From Mesostigma viride (taxonomy: Eukaryota; Streptophyta; Mesostigmatophyceae; Mesostigmatales; Mesostigmataceae): 64,000 bases of DNA. The position numbers and the translations under genes are program-made. The stretch is taken from positions 2,600,040 through 2,664,039 of the forward strand of contig RPFO01000017.1 in NCBI GenBank assembly GCA_009746045.1, written 5' to 3'. The notes below the pieces were generated by a model. It was given only the letters and a program-made list of their open reading frames with translations. It was not told the DNA's origin and searched no databases. Shown piece after piece: positions 1-13,300 of the stretch; positions within the stretch are counted from its first letter, which is position 1, and each line of letters starts with the position of its first letter.

Positions 1-3000
1 GCGAGCTGCACTCCACCAGCAACCCCTGCGGTCGGTGCCGGGAGTGGGAAATCACCGGACAAAAGACCATTTGACCCACTTGAGCCGGGGCCAGCAGCAT
101 TCCCATAGTGACAGCTGGCGGGCGCCCCCACATCCGGCCCCAGCAGATCCATCTCGGGAGCCCAGCCCTCCATCGCGAACAGCATCGTGCTAGCAGATTC
201 CACCGTGGCGGCCGCTAGCGGCCCACCCAGCACTCGGCCGTTGCGGACGACCAGAGAGGAAGCGATGGGAGCCATCCCGGTGGCGATAATTACTGGGTGC
301 ACGGTCGCGTTGCCGGGCGAGTTGCCAGAATAAGACTCCGTGCACTGCGCCTGGGTGGATGGCTGCGTCTCGCTGGCGGTGGCTGGCTCGCTGACACTCG
401 CGGCAGCTTGCAGGGAGCCATCAGGGGCATCAGAAGCTGCCTGGAGGGTGACCGTCCCGACATCGTCTCCAAACCAGCAGCCATCCAGCACGCTTGCCCA
501 CACCAGCGGCTCGGTGAAGGACGCCAGCTCACAAGTGTACGCATCACCCTGCACAATATCTGCCTCCACGCCTGGGCCGGCCTTTGCCGCTGCCGTCACC
601 GCGGATACTTGTGCCGCCAGCACAGACGCCGCGTGAACCACGCCATGAGCCAGCGCAGGGCAGGCGTCATGGTGGCCATGGGACCTCGCCGACCGAGTGC
701 TGCAACCGCCAACCTGGGTGTTCTCTGCAACAGCCAGTATGCCAGTAGTCACCCCACCAGCGCCATGCTGGCCACCGCTGTCATCCACCAATCCATCCGG
801 AGCCCCCGCCACCTCATCCCCTGCCAGCTCACTGCCCGCCAGCTCATCGCCGTCCTGGAAGAGCTCGGGATTCTCCAAGCCTGCCCACAGGGCATCGCAA
901 TCAGCCAGCTCGCCCCCGGAGATGTCCCACAGGGAGGGCGAGCCAGCGGCCGAGTGGGTGTCCGTGCCCGGCGGGACGCAGGGGTCCCTGTACGCGCATG
1001 GGTCACTGTACGCGCGGCCATCCGAGCGTCCGCTGTCGTCGTCCTCGCTGACTATGGGTGCGCTGAAGATGGCCTTGTCGCAGCAGGGGGGGGGGAGCTC
1101 TCCGTGGTGCGCAGCCCCTGAAAAGTGCCACGGCAACTCTTGGCCCTTGCTGCCAGCTCTTGCCGCTGCTGACTGGCCTGCAGCATGACAGGCTCCAGCA
1201 CTATGTCCCTTGCCATCGCAGGGCGGAAGCGGCGGCGCGCGAGGGGGGTAGCCATTGCCAGGTGGGGTGGGGGGCGAGACGTGCTGAGACAAGCACCTGG
1301 TAGCGCGGCCAAGGGACGCGCAGCGCCACGTGCCCCCAGTTGTCTCCTCCTTGACGTCCTCCCCCTTGGTGCTCGCGCGCTGCAGGTCGTGAGAGAAACA
1401 GCGCCGCAGCGGCTGGTCCGGCCATGGGGCTGCCTCTCCGGCACATGGTGGGGGGGGCCCGCCCCTCGGCAAACTTCCCCAGCTGCCGCGCAGCCTCTTC
1501 TTACGGATCCTCAGAGACGCTGGCTTGGGGCCCGGCGGATGCCCCACGGTGGAGGCAGCGTGCGTTTGCCCCATGGAAGACTCTACCACGACGCCCTGCA
1601 CCTGCCGCTGCCCATCGAGGCCGCCCCCTGGGAAGAAGCAAGCATCCGTGAGGGGTCTACCCTGTGCCCCCTGGCCAGGGCCCTCCTGCTGAGCCACCCC
1701 CTGCATCCGCGCACCCAAGGGAAACACCGGGGCCTGTGTGCCAGTATAACAACCCCTGCGCCGCATGGCAGCATCATGGGCGCGTGGCTCTGGGCTCGAG
1801 CCAAATCGGCCCGAAGCCAGCCAGCCGCTGGTCTGACCTGCAGCCAGCGAGGTGGCACACAGGTTGAACCCCGTGCATGCATCTGATTGGTCCGCATCGC
1901 CCCCGTTGATGAAGTTCTCCGCGGTAATGCCGCTGCCCGTCCCGCTGGGTGGGCTCCCCTTGCCGCCCTCGCCCTCCCAGTTGGCTGCATGCTCGGCGCC
2001 ACCCAGCGCGCTGCCACCCGTCAACCCCTCGGGCAGCGTGGAGGAGGAGAACTCCTCGCTGTGGCTCCTCACGCGGCGGAGGGTCGTCGGAGCGCCCGGC
2101 ATGGCCCTCTGCTCTGATGCTGGGCCCAATGTGGGCACTCCCAAGGGGGAGGAGTTGCCCCCACGGCCGGCATCATCCCCATCCACCTCCATCCCGTCGT
2201 CCCCATGCGCGCAGAAACAGGCGTTACGGCCATGGGGAGGACAAGGGGGAGGCCGCAGGTAGGCGTCGGGCAAGGGCACGCATGCGCTGCCACGTGGCGG
2301 CGCGGGGAGCCCGCTGCTCGCATGGTGCAGCCGCGGCTGCTGCGGTGGGGGCGGTGTGTCGCTGCCATTGCTGGCATCTGCGTGGGTCTTCACCGGGAGG
2401 GAGCAGGTCCGTTGGAGCGTGCCGTGGGGGGGTCGGCTGCACGCGTCTCCTGCATGACACATGGCACCGACTGAGCAGCTGGCGACGCAGCGATCCCAGC
2501 CCAGGTGCCCGCTATCAAACCCAGGATGGGAGGAGAGCGCTGAATCACCCGCGCCGTCGCTGGCCTTGCTTCCCCCCTCATCACCGTCGCCGAAGAAAAA
2601 TGCGCTGTCATGGTGGTTGTGCGCCCGGGCCGGCTGGTTGAGAGACCTGGTGCCGCGGCATGCATCCCTGTTGTGCTCGTTCCCGCCGTGTTGCAGGTGG
2701 TGACAGCTGGCGGGTCGGCCGCCGCAGGTATGCCCCTCGCAGCAGCCGCGGGTGCCAGCATTGGTGCCGCACGAGTGGTTGTGCCCTGCTGGCATGTCGA
2801 GGAAGGTGCCGCCTCGCGGGAGCGGTGGCTCGTCCAGGGACAGCCTCATCCCTGGCACACGTATTCCAACGTAGGGGGTTATGCGACAGCAGCAGCAGGA
2901 TTGTAGTGAAAAGTTTTGGTATGATATTGAGCACACATTTAACCCTCGATTCGGCTGATGGTGCCATACAACGCAGCACACCAACGGAATCGCAGGCCCT

Positions 3001-5143
3001 GCGACAAGAAAGGCCCGCACAAAGAGACAGGACGGACAATCGAGGGCCCGCACGCGAGAGGATGAGACGTCCAGGCAAGAAACAGGAGCACAAAGCACAC
3101 AGGCTACAAGACCTCACGTGGCGGAACCCAACACGATGCCATTATCGAGTTCGCCCTCGCACCTTTCCTGCGCTTCATCGCCATCTGGCTGCCCGGCCGG
3201 GAATCTCCTTCGTCCTCTCCTCCCCCGGACGCCACCTCATGCGCCCCCCCCCATGAGGGGAAGCCGCCCGCATCAAATGCCAGTGATGACATCAGCGGCG
3301 GCGGCTTCGCGGGAGGCACCGGCTCCCCCCGCCGGCTCTTGCCAAACAGGAACCCTGCCGAGCGGTCCAGGATGCTGGGGGGGATGGGCGCCGTGCTGTC
3401 GGCCAAGTCCGCCAGGGACGCTGGCGGCGGGGCGGATCCGCTCGCAGCACCCTGGGCCGAAAACGTGCTGTCCCCCGTCACACCGCCCATAACGCTGGCG
3501 CCCTTGCTGCTCATCGCTTGGATGCTGGCCACTGGCCCTGACTTGGGGCCACCCGCGGATGTCGCTCGTCCCCGAGAGGGCAGCGGCGCCTTGCCCTGCG
3601 GGGTGCTGTCATGCTTGCCGCTGGGGCGGGGGGCAGCCTTGGCCTGCATGCGCACGCCAGCTGGCAGCGCCGCGAGGCGTGCGGCGAGGTTCTCGCAGAA
3701 GCTCCGCAGGTACGCGCTGGGGGGACGTAGGGGTAGGGTAGAGATGGTCCGAGATGGACAAGGGGGGGACGAGGGAGAGAAAAGAATTGCAGGGAGCCGA
3801 TAGGAATGTGGAAGGGAAATGTGAAAAAGGTTGAGAGCGCCAAATGCATGTATGGGCAAACCATCACGAGATGACGTCACCAATAAGCCCACAGCCAGCC
3901 TGTAATGATGCAGTGGAGGTGCATGACAGAGGAGCATGCCACCCACAGATTCCAACAACCAGGAGGTTGGGCAACAAAGGTACGCAAAAAGGTCTGGAGG
4001 TAAGCAAAGAGGCGTAGAGGTAAGCAAACAGGTCGGGAGGTGAGCAAAAGACTTGGCTGCAAGAAGGATACGCATCCTCACCTCCAGCGGTTGATGTGGG
4101 GGTTGACTTGCAGCGCCTGCGCGATCGCAGCTGCGGCGGAGCCCTTGCCGTTGCGCCGCGGCTTACCACCCGCGGTGGTGCCGTTGCTGCCGTCCCCCAG
4201 CTTGGCCCCACCCCCCCGCCTGCGGGAGGAGCCGCGGCCAGAGGGTGGCGGCGGCAGCTGGCCCAGGTACGCGATGGCCACCTCCCGCCACAGGCGCTTC
4301 TTGGACACCTGGGTGGGCCGGATGGGATGACGTTGGTGGCCGCACGGACAGAGCAGAGGAACAAGGGAACAAAAGACGATCGCAGTGTTGACATTCCTAC
4401 TACTTAGATAGGTACGAATAGACTTAGTAAGTTCGCTCGCGATGCAATGCTCCATTCAAAGATCACGGCTCCCTGAAGCAAGCCCAACGGAAGCACAGAG
4501 CTGTGTGCATCACACTACGTACAGACCATGGTTTTATGTACTGACGGACGCCCCCGCCGTTGACAACCTGACGAATGCCCCCGTCGTGTGCATGCCCATC
4601 CCCCATGTGAGTGCGTTTCTGTACCACGCCTTCTGCCGGCACGCATATGCCCGCATGCTCACTAGCCGAGCGAGCCAGCGCATGATCCGCGCGGACCCGT
4701 GCATGATTTAAGCCACCAGGTCAGTCCCGCTGGAGAGGGCCACTAAGGTCTGTTCCCTCCAAGAGAACAGCATTTTGCCTGTCACAACTACAAGCACACT
4801 ATTGCAAAGTTTGCTCCGACTGAGGCACAAAATTAATAACAAGAGCGATGATTACAATAGCCACAATGGTAGTCGGCATAGTAAAAATACAGTACCTGAT
4901 GCCCCCCACTCAAGGCACATAAAAATTAGTATATACACAGCAATAACAATAACAACAACAAACTACATACAGCACCAAACAATAACAACGATAACAATAC
5001 AGTACGATTTCGTTATTTTGTTTGCTACAACTTTACCTGCGTGATGCCCCCGCGCCACTCCACCTCGGACATTAGGCGAACCGCGTCCACCCTCGCGTTC
5101 AGAGGTGGCATGTCGCTCCTGTTACCGTCACCATGACCACCAC

Positions 5144-5187
<44 letters not shown>

Positions 5188-6143
5188 CTCCCATCTATCC
5201 CTCCAACGTTAATGCTGCTGCTGCCACTGCCGTTGAAGCTGCTGTACCGCCGCAGGTCCCCCTTGTCACTTGCCGCCGGCACCGGCAGGCTAGGCGATGA
5301 GCGCGAACGTGGGGCAGAAAGAATCGGAGGCGTCAAGGGTGAGGTGGCATTACCCCATTGGTGCGCCTGAGGCGAGACGTCCGTTTGGACCTTGACGGAG
5401 GTGATGGCGAGGCCACACGTGCCGCTCCATGGTTGGTCCAGCCCATTTGGTTGAGCATGCCCACACACCCCTGTGGGTGGGCGAGTTATGGCGCCACCAC
5501 TGCCACCACCCTGCAGTGCGCGAGCCTGCATCTTCTGCAGCAGCTGCTGGGAGCGGCGAAGCACGGCCGCATGAGACATGAGACCGCCAGCATGGACACC
5601 ATCGCCACCGTCATGGCTGTCGCCGCCCTCAGCATGGCCCGATGGCTGGATGGTTGGCTGGCCCGGCGAACCCCCCCCCGCAATTATGCCGACATTCTGG
5701 CGGTGGTCGTGCAGGAACCGCGCTGGCTCCCTTTGATAGCCCTCGCTCGTCATGTCGAAGGCGCCGCTGATGTCATCATGGGCGCGGAGCTTGTCAGCGT
5801 GGCGTGCGGCAGTGCCACCACTGCCGCCCAAGCCACCGTCCGTGCTGCAGTGCATAGAAAGGCCACTACTTTCGCCGCCACCACCGCCGGCACCCGCCGC
5901 CCCGCACTGGCCCGCGACCCCTGTGCATGCCCGTGTGGCGTTCATGCTGACGTCATCGGCGCTGATGTCACCGTCGCCGATGGACCCGTCCAGGGACATG
6001 AGGTTCATCGCGGTGTTATCAGGGGCCAGGCCGCCCATGCTCCCGCTGGACCTGGGTGCACCGTGCTCCCGCATGGTGGTCCCCATGCTTGCATCCGTAT
6101 CCATGCTGTCGTGAACTTGCGCTCGACCAATCATACGTTTCTG
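1..6143 (-). CDS. Large ARID-domain-like nuclear protein, four exons visible, 3' end off the left edge
   Basis: Visible exons on the minus strand are about 6143-5037, 4308-4082, 3716-3118 and 2851 to beyond position 1. All three introns are GT-AG, and the junction phases (0, 2, 1) join without a break. The frame predicted for the last exon has no stop over its whole 2.85 kb, which strongly supports the model. The end of exon 1 plus exon 2 reads RGGITQVSKKRLWREVA, close to the ARID/BRIGHT core (GG..V..K..W..VA..LG). Exon 3 starts with SAYLRSFCENL, like the closing ARID helix. A basic Gly/Ser/Arg-rich loop of about 60 residues separates the two halves. The rest is low-complexity Ala, Gly, Ser, His and Pro. 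ARID proteins bind DNA in chromatin remodelling; that role here is inferred. The 5' end is unsure: the first exon may start at an ATG (6167 or 6134) or at an acceptor before 6143. Confidence 0.6.
3978..4056. repeat. Four tandem 20-bp repeats in an intron
   Basis: Four near-identical units of about 20 bp, each starting AGGTAAGCAAA or a close variant, lie in the intron between exons 2 and 3 of the ARID-like gene. On the + strand each unit looks like a splice donor (AGGTAAG), but the host gene is on the other strand, so this is probably coincidence. Confidence 0.75.
5148..5186. repeat. (AGC)n trinucleotide repeat coding for polyalanine
   Basis: About 13 AGC units on the + strand read as GCT codons on the minus strand. 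They give a run of about 14 alanines followed by glycines in the first visible exon of the ARID-like gene. Confidence 0.85.
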
Positions 6144-6343
6144 CTGCAGATGGTCACCAGGGCACAAAAATGTGATGCTGCAAAGCCCTGCTTGCGTTCT
6201 GTATCGTTTCGACTAACGAGCCTCGGTCGAGAAGGGAGGTCCGTTGTGGATCAGCCTTTTGTTCAGAAAGAAGAGTTTCAGAAAAGAACGTCACTGCCAG
6301 CTGTTGTTCACTGCGGGCGCTGACCCCACAGGGGGCCAACTGA

Positions 6344-8850
6344 GCTGGTTGGCTGGCTAGTGCGTGCGACCGCCGCGCCTACAACCACGTGGCAACAGTC
6401 AATGGGCACGCAATCACCGAGCAAGAGCGAGAGGGCAGTAAGGGATGCCCTCGCTGCGGGCGAAATGGAGCCTTGCTCTCTGTAAAAAGAGATGTGTGCT
6501 AGTATTTGCAGCAGCGGCAGCAGCTACAGGGCTGACAGATGACCGGAACCATGGGCACTGGCAGCTCGCCGGTCAGGACGTGCTCAGGGCCACGAGCCAC
6601 CATGCTAGAATCAGAGGGTCAGAAAATGCGCGTGCTGGCGCGACCACCCAACACGGGAGGGCTGAGCACCAGAAAGGAGCGCGAGAAAAAGGACGAGCTG
6701 AGAATAAACCCGGCCTGTGCTGGACTGGGCCGCGCGCGAAATGCCGAACTGGGAAGTGCCGGACGGTGCACACGTGTGGTTGTCCGTCTTGACGCGTTAT
6801 GGCAGCGAGATTTTTCGTTATGGATGCGTGCACAAGGTCTACAGTGGGCATCAAGGGTCGGCCTCGCTGGCGAAGGGGCCTGGAAACCGTGAAACCCTGC
6901 CACCAGGGGGGCACGCAAGCAGCGCGGGACGAACAAAAGGCCCACCCCAACGAGTAAGGATCAAGCCAAAGTTCATGGGTAAGCCAGGTAGGAGTAGGAA
7001 ACCAGCCAAGGCATGCTGGCACGTATACCAGCCCGAAAGGGCCGGACCTGTACCAATCAGTGACAGTCATCATGCAACAGCGTGTCAGTGTTCACGTTTC
7101 ACCAGCAGAAGATGCAGAGAACCGGACATGCCCTCCATGGAAAATTGGCTGTTGAGAACTGAGGCAACAAGACAGAAAAGGGGGGGAAGGGGGGGGGGGG
7201 GAGGAGCTTGCTTGCCACTCCACCGTTCCGCGGTTTTGTCAAGGTGCACACTTAGTTCGACCCAAAACCTACAGGACCAGGTATGCAGGTGTGGCACGCA
7301 GGGCTCACGCACTAATCAACGACTAGCAATAAACCACGCCACTCTACATAAAGCCCACTAAGCCCATCATTGTGACGCAAAAGAACAATTGATTTTCTCA
7401 CACTCGCCTGCATTTTCCCTGGCCTGCAACCATGCCCATGTGCAGGCTGCAAACCCGTAAATTCCAGAGCTATTTCCACAGACATATCACAGCCACTGCC
7501 ACTGTAAACTCCAACGGGCGCGAGCCGGCAATAACATAGGAGCGATCGAAAAGAGACCGGACTCCAGCACAAGGACCCCGTCTCCTTCACAAAGTCCAAA
7601 AAAGATTGAAAATGGGTTGACGGAATTTTAGTGGACTGAAAGGATCGTTCCGATACAATGTACCAAAGAAAAGAGGACGTACCGACGCAAGAGAAAGGCA
7701 ACGCCTTCCGAGAGCGGGCCATCGTTGGACCCCTAAAAAGCTGCCACTGCTCGACTCCGTAAATCAGAACAGTGACTTGCTAGGGACCAACAAGCGAGCT
7801 CTTTTCATTTCCTCAGACTGGAACAAGAGATGCATTATCGGAAAAGAATGCAAAGGTGGATGAAGTGACAAACATACCACGGCATGCCCTGACATGCGCA
7901 GGGCGTTGCGAGGCAAACGAGACTTGGAGGTTCAATAAATTACCAGAAAAGCAAAGAAAAACCACTTCAGTCGCCGCAGTGTTGCTCCTCCACGCTGCCA
8001 AGAGCGCCCCCGACGACAAGCTTCCAGCGTGACGCGAAGCAAAAAGCGGCAATTTTGGAAGAGAGTGTTGCAGTAAAGCCAGGTCAGCTGGAATTGACCT
8101 GTAAGGTCCGCGTTGAGGCAACGTATGAGCGTGCACGAAAATACGGAGCCATAAATCGAGGCAGCTAAACTCGCCAAGCACGGCAGCTAAAACGTCGCCT
8201 CGACCAGGCGCTTGCAACCTCGTGCCCACAGGCGGCCCGAAAGCCTCACAGGAGCTATGGGCCCAGCCTGTTAAAAATGCTGTTGTCCTCATGGCAACAT
8301 CGCTGCTGTTCAGAATTGTCAGTATCCCCCCACGTCACACGCAACTCCAACCTGGCGTAAAAGTTACGACGTTCCGAGGAATGGTTAATTAATATTGCGC
8401 TTGTCACGGGCCATAACTCCTTGGAAACTTGGATCAGGCCAGGATCAGGTAGGCTGAATGGGGGCTGAATGCATCTGTTCTTGAAGCGCTGTTGCAGGAC
8501 ACGAGCAGCAAAAGCTCTCCTGTGTGGCTGATCACGATCTTGCGCGATTTGGGCCGCCTTGAAATATCCCGTCAGAAAGATACCAAACGCCCCTGGCCAT
8601 GCGCTCAGCAAGCCGCAGTCCGCGAACGGCAGATCTTGCATCCTGTGCTGTGGGCACCTGGCGCCGCGCAGCGCCAGGCTTGTCCTGTGTGCGGTGCGCA
8701 CCCCAATGGCCCGTGGATGATGGCTCATGAATGATGCATCATGCAACCAGTATGCATGATTGTCGACGAGAATGCTCTTCTCTCCCGACCGATTACTCTC
8801 CCACCGATTTACGACCGTCAGATGTGTGAATCCAACGGACCGACGGACAG
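6344..8850. other. Intergenic region without a recognisable gene
   Basis: No reading frame here resembles a known protein or shows splice-linked coding potential. It separates the divergent ARID-like and transporter genes and probably holds the promoter, and perhaps 5' non-coding exons, of the ARID-like gene. A G-rich run at about 7180-7205 is the only notable simple sequence. Confidence 0.5.
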
Positions 8851-8851
8851 G

Positions 8852-9036
8852 TACAACCGAAAACCGCAAAGAGTTATCCGAAAACCGCAAAGAGTTATCC
8901 GAAAACCGCAAAGAGTTATCCGAAAAACCGCAAAGAGTTATCCGAAAAACCGCAAAGATGTATCCGAAAAACCGCAATGAGTTATCCGAAAACCGCATAG
9001 TGGTAGCCGAACAACCGCATAGTGGTAGCCGAATAG
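8852..9036. repeat. Minisatellite, about eight units of 21-22 bp
   Basis: Head-to-tail units of about 21-22 bp with core CCGCAAAGAGTTATCCGAAA. The first five are almost identical. The last two or three drift to CCGCATAGTGGTAGCCGAA. Units abut with no unique spacers. Confidence 0.85.
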
Positions 9037-9275
9037 CCCAGTCCAGTGGCCCGACATGCTGCATGCTCGGCATGCTGTCGAATCGCCTGTAGTACCGCAC
9101 ATGCTACATGGACCTTGCTGCGGCGCGCCAGGAGGATTTGGAGCCGTCGGATGGGGAGGAGGTGCCCCAACGCAAGGGGCGACGAGAAAACGGGAATAAA
9201 TAGGGCGCACACCGTATGTAATGTAGGTGATGTCGTCGGGCGTAATGTTCGAGAACTACTGGTCTTGAAATAAAA

Positions 9276-9415
9276 CTTGCGTCCCGGGAGGCCGCCGGCC
9301 GGACTGGTCCACTCTGTACATTTAGTGTTTGCTAGCGTCCGCGTTCCTCCGGCAGGCTGCCGGCCGGGCTGGTCCACTTTTTTCATTTTTGTGGTCGAAG
9401 TGTTTGCTAGCATCC
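9276..9415. repeat. Imperfect tandem duplication, two units of about 65-75 bp
   Basis: GCCGGCCGGACTGGTCCACT at about 9293 recurs as GCCGGCCGGGCTGGTCCACT at about 9360. Each copy is followed by a stretch ending GTGTTTGCTAGC. No protein is recognisable in it. Confidence 0.6.
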
Positions 9416-10246
9416 CACATGTTAAGTCCCTGTCAAATATAATCTTAATAAAAACCTTTGTGCACATCGATCGCTAACGCAGTCCAAAACCAATGAATGA
9501 TAGCCCCTAACAGGCTCGAGCTCCTGCTCTGAACTCTGAACCGCCTTGCCATGCCATGCCATGCCATCCCAGCAAGTCCATGCCACGCCTGATGAGCCAA
9601 GCTGAGCCAAGTGCAAGCCAAGTCCCCTTGTTGGCTGGCCAGTGGCCACGCGTCAGAAACTCAGAATAATGAGATTGCCGAAATAATGCTTCAGACCACC
9701 GCACCACCGTACGTTTCGCTTATACAAAATGTTGTCGGTATTTGTAAATACAACATTGGCAAGAGAATCTTCATATTGAACTCGCAAGGCGTACGCCAAG
9801 GACAAAAGATTCTTGACTCTTGAGACGGGACACAAGCGAGGACACATGGCTTTCGATTGTCGTTCAATAATGGGTTTTGTGACTGGTGAAATGACCTAGG
9901 TGTAGTAGACACTGCTTCCGCAGTAAAAGGGCACTGTTGAGTGATAAACGCATGAGGCGTAATAAGGAATTGGGAATAGGAATATATTCTTATGGCAAAG
10001 CATGGGACCACCATGGCCTACATTGAGGCGTGGGATTCAACTAACTAACTAACATTGAGTTACATGCATTTTAAAACCTTGGGCACCCGCACTGCTGGAC
10101 GGCCTTGTTTTCACGAGTTTTTGGAGGCAGACTGAGATTGCTGCTCCTGCATATCGCAGAAATGTGCCTTCTCCATTTAGGCCCGGCACGGTTACATCAG
10201 TTTACTGGCCATATGCATTAGCTTTAGTAATAGACGAGCTGACGCC

Positions 10247-10294
10247 ATGTCATGTAGAGAGCGTCCTCAGCGTCGTGCCACCAGTGACCGCTGA
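10247..10294 (+). promoter_or_regulatory. Upstream ORF of 15 codons before the transporter start
   Basis: An ATG at 10247 opens a 15-codon frame ending in TGA at 10292-10294, six bases before the transporter ATG at 10301. If it lies in the mRNA it could dampen translation of the main frame. The transcription start is not visible, so this is a candidate only. Confidence 0.35.
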
Positions 10295-10300
10295 CCGACG

Positions 10301-13300
10301 ATGTCGACGCCATCGGCCTGGGCCCGGTTGTTTGCCGCGTTGAGCTACGGCACCATATCAGTTACAATCACGCTCTTCAACAAAGCCGTTTTCTCAACGT
10401 TTAACTTCAATTACCCATGCGCAGTCATCACCGCCCAGATTGCAATCTCTCTGGTGCTTATGCACCTATTGCGAAGGTGGAAAGTTCTAAATTTTCCAGA
10501 TTTTGACCTTCAAGTGGCCAAGAAGGTAAGCTTTCTTTGCTGCCACTGCGCGTCATAGCTTATAACTCGACACACACCCGCCGTTTCCTCGACACGATAG
10601 GCCCGTCAGCATCCTTTTTTAAAACTAGGTACGATGGCCCCTTCGAGGAATTCCACGGTGCAGAGAAAAGTGCTGCCTCATTGTGCACACCCAGGCGACG
10701 CCACCATCGCGCTTGCTCATCTCTGTGACTGCTGCGTGCTGCCCGTGCCAGGTGTTCCCGCTGACGCTGTGCTGGTGGATCTATGTCGTCAGCGGCCTCA
10801 CGGCACTGCGCTACCTCAACGTGCCCATGTTCGGGTAAGGCCGCGCTATATTTGGGCTCAATGGGCCCCCTTCCCACTTCATCCCTGCTTTTCTACCTCC
10901 ACCTCCGTATGTGTGGGTAAGTCTGCGCCATGTGCGACAATGCCCCCCTGCCGCCTGATCCCCATGATAGGGTCGTCTCTGCTGCATGGTGGGCCACTTG
11001 GCAGCCTCTCGTTGCTGACACTGACCACTGCTACGTGCACTCCCAGTGTTGTCCAGGACCCTGCACTTATGTCACAGATCCAGATAAAGCACCTGAGATG
11101 TCTACATATGCGTGATTGTGGTCTGTGGACATTCCATGCATGCGTCTTAAGGGCGCTTGGGTCGACCGGCGTAGGGCAATGCCAGGAGTGCATGCGGCCC
11201 TGTGCATAGAAAAGTTTTCCTGCGCGAGTAATGATGCTGTATCTCTGCTATGCCTGTGTTCTTGGGTCAAGGCATCCCACCTTTCAATGGCTACCAACCG
11301 ACCACAGTCAGCTGGCATGGTTGGTTCAGGATGGCAGCTGCCAGGCAGTTCACTAGGACTCAAACTTTTATTAGAGCCACTGCCGCCATGACTGCCACTG
11401 CCGCCATGACTGCCACTGCCACTGCCACTGCCACTGCCACTGCCACTGCCACCTGCCACTGCCACTGCCACCTGCCACTGCCACTGCCACTGCCACTGCC
11501 ACTGCCACTGCCACTGCCACTGCCACTGCCACTGCCACTGCCACTGCCACTGCCACGCCGCTGCCACCGCCACCACAACCACCACCACCACCTTTCCCGC
11601 CCCACCAGACATGTCGCTGCTCGTTATTCCGCGTGCATAAAGCACACTGTTGGTACCCGTTCACAGAATTCGATTGGGTGTCCGTAGGCAGTGCTGTGGC
11701 ATTTACATCTCTTGGAAAATTGCTCACTCACTTGTTCTCCGGCCCGTGTGCGGTATGGACACAAGGCCACGGGGCCTGTCGCAGGAAGTAGATGGATGCC
11801 TGACCACCACCGTCACGCAACTATGCAGTGAGACACCCGTCAGGTATTAGGGTTTGATGGCGTCCCACAGAGCTGTGGGACGTCCTGACCTAGGTATGCG
11901 TTGAGTCAACCTGTTTGTTGTCCCGCATTTCGGCCCCCCCTGTGTTGCGCCCACCCATTCGCCCGCCTGTGCCACGCCGCCCCACCCCCCCCACCCCCTC
12001 CTTGCCAGGGTCCTGCGCCGCAGCACCACCGCGTTTGTGCTGCTGGGTGAGGTTGCGCTGTTCCGGAAATGGCCCTCGCTCGACTCGGTGGGGGCGGTCG
12101 CGCTCATGATCGTGGGTGAGGAGTATGGCGCGCATGATCGTGGGTGAGGACCATGGGCCTTGCAGCGCGCGCATGATCCTGGGTGACGACGGAGACCTTG
12201 CGACGTACCCATGGTCGTTGGTGAAGCCCGGGGATGAGTTAATAAGAAAGCACTTAACTATGCGATTAAATAACAGAAATTGTTCTCAGGAGGATGATGT
12301 CCCAGCAGCGCCTGCCAACGCTCTTGTCGTAGCCTGCATCTTCATTGGAACGCTCTGTGTAAGTGCCGGTGATTTGTCTCCAGCTATCGTTGGCCAGCGA
12401 CGTGGAGCATTTTCTCTTGCTGGTCATAGTGGTTAGTTGTTTAGGAGAAATGCCATATAATACATATACTGTGTTGTCGGGGACATATTCCATCGCTCGG
12501 GGACAACATTGATAGTTGTGTAGGAAAGATAGCTGTTTATGACACCAGACACATTCCATCGCTCAGAGGGAATGTTGATGGATGCTTTTGGCACCAGTCA
12601 CCACGTTGGGGTCTAGGCGGCTCTTTGGCTGGTCACATCCGGTGTCGCATTCGTAGACTGCTGACTGCCACGTGTGGTCATGGGAGTCCGCAACGTTGTG
12701 CCGCGCATGCAGATAGATAGGACCGGTCTGTGCCTTTGCTGTGAAGCTGGTATTCCAGTCTGTTACCGCTGGACTTTGCCACGTTCGATGGGCCTGGCAT
12801 GTTTGCAGGTGGTCGGTGTCGTTGGGGGTGTCATCCAGTTCTTGTGAATCAAGATTAGGGGCTTTTTTAAGGTTTCCTTAGTGCCTTGTTGCCCCCCCCA
12901 CATAACGATTTGTTGGTGACTTTCCGCCCCGCCTTTGTCACTTTCTTGCAGGTGCGATGGTGGCAGGTTTCACGGACCTGACTTTTAGCTTGCCAGGTAG
13001 GCTTGTGCATGCCATGTAGTCTTGCTGCCTCTGACCCCTGTGCCCTTCGTTTGTGGTCTGTGAGCATGCGTGTTACTTAATTAGGTGACGGTAGGGCTCT
13101 GCCATCGGGTCATGCCTTTGCGAATTTGCTCATCTGCATTGGAAAAAATGGAAGGGGAAGGCCGGAAGGGGCAGGGGAAGGGGAAGGGGAAGGGGAAGGG
13201 GAAGGGGAAGGGGAAGGGGAAGGGGAAGGGGAAGGGAAGGGGAAGGGGAAGGGGAAGGGGAAGGGGAAGGGGAAGGGGAAGGGGAAGGGGAAGGGGAAGG

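Noticed and set aside
297-2641. Several plus- and minus-strand frames of 100-270 codons
   Set aside because: All overlap the long minus-strand exon whose frame is fixed by the upstream splice junctions and has no stop over 2.85 kb.
5358-6323. 321-codon plus-strand frame
   Set aside because: Antisense to the first visible exon of the ARID-like gene, whose splice phases and domain support the minus strand.
8852-9036. Direct repeats resembling a CRISPR array
   Set aside because: Units abut or differ by a few bases and there are no unique spacers. The setting is eukaryotic, so it is a minisatellite.
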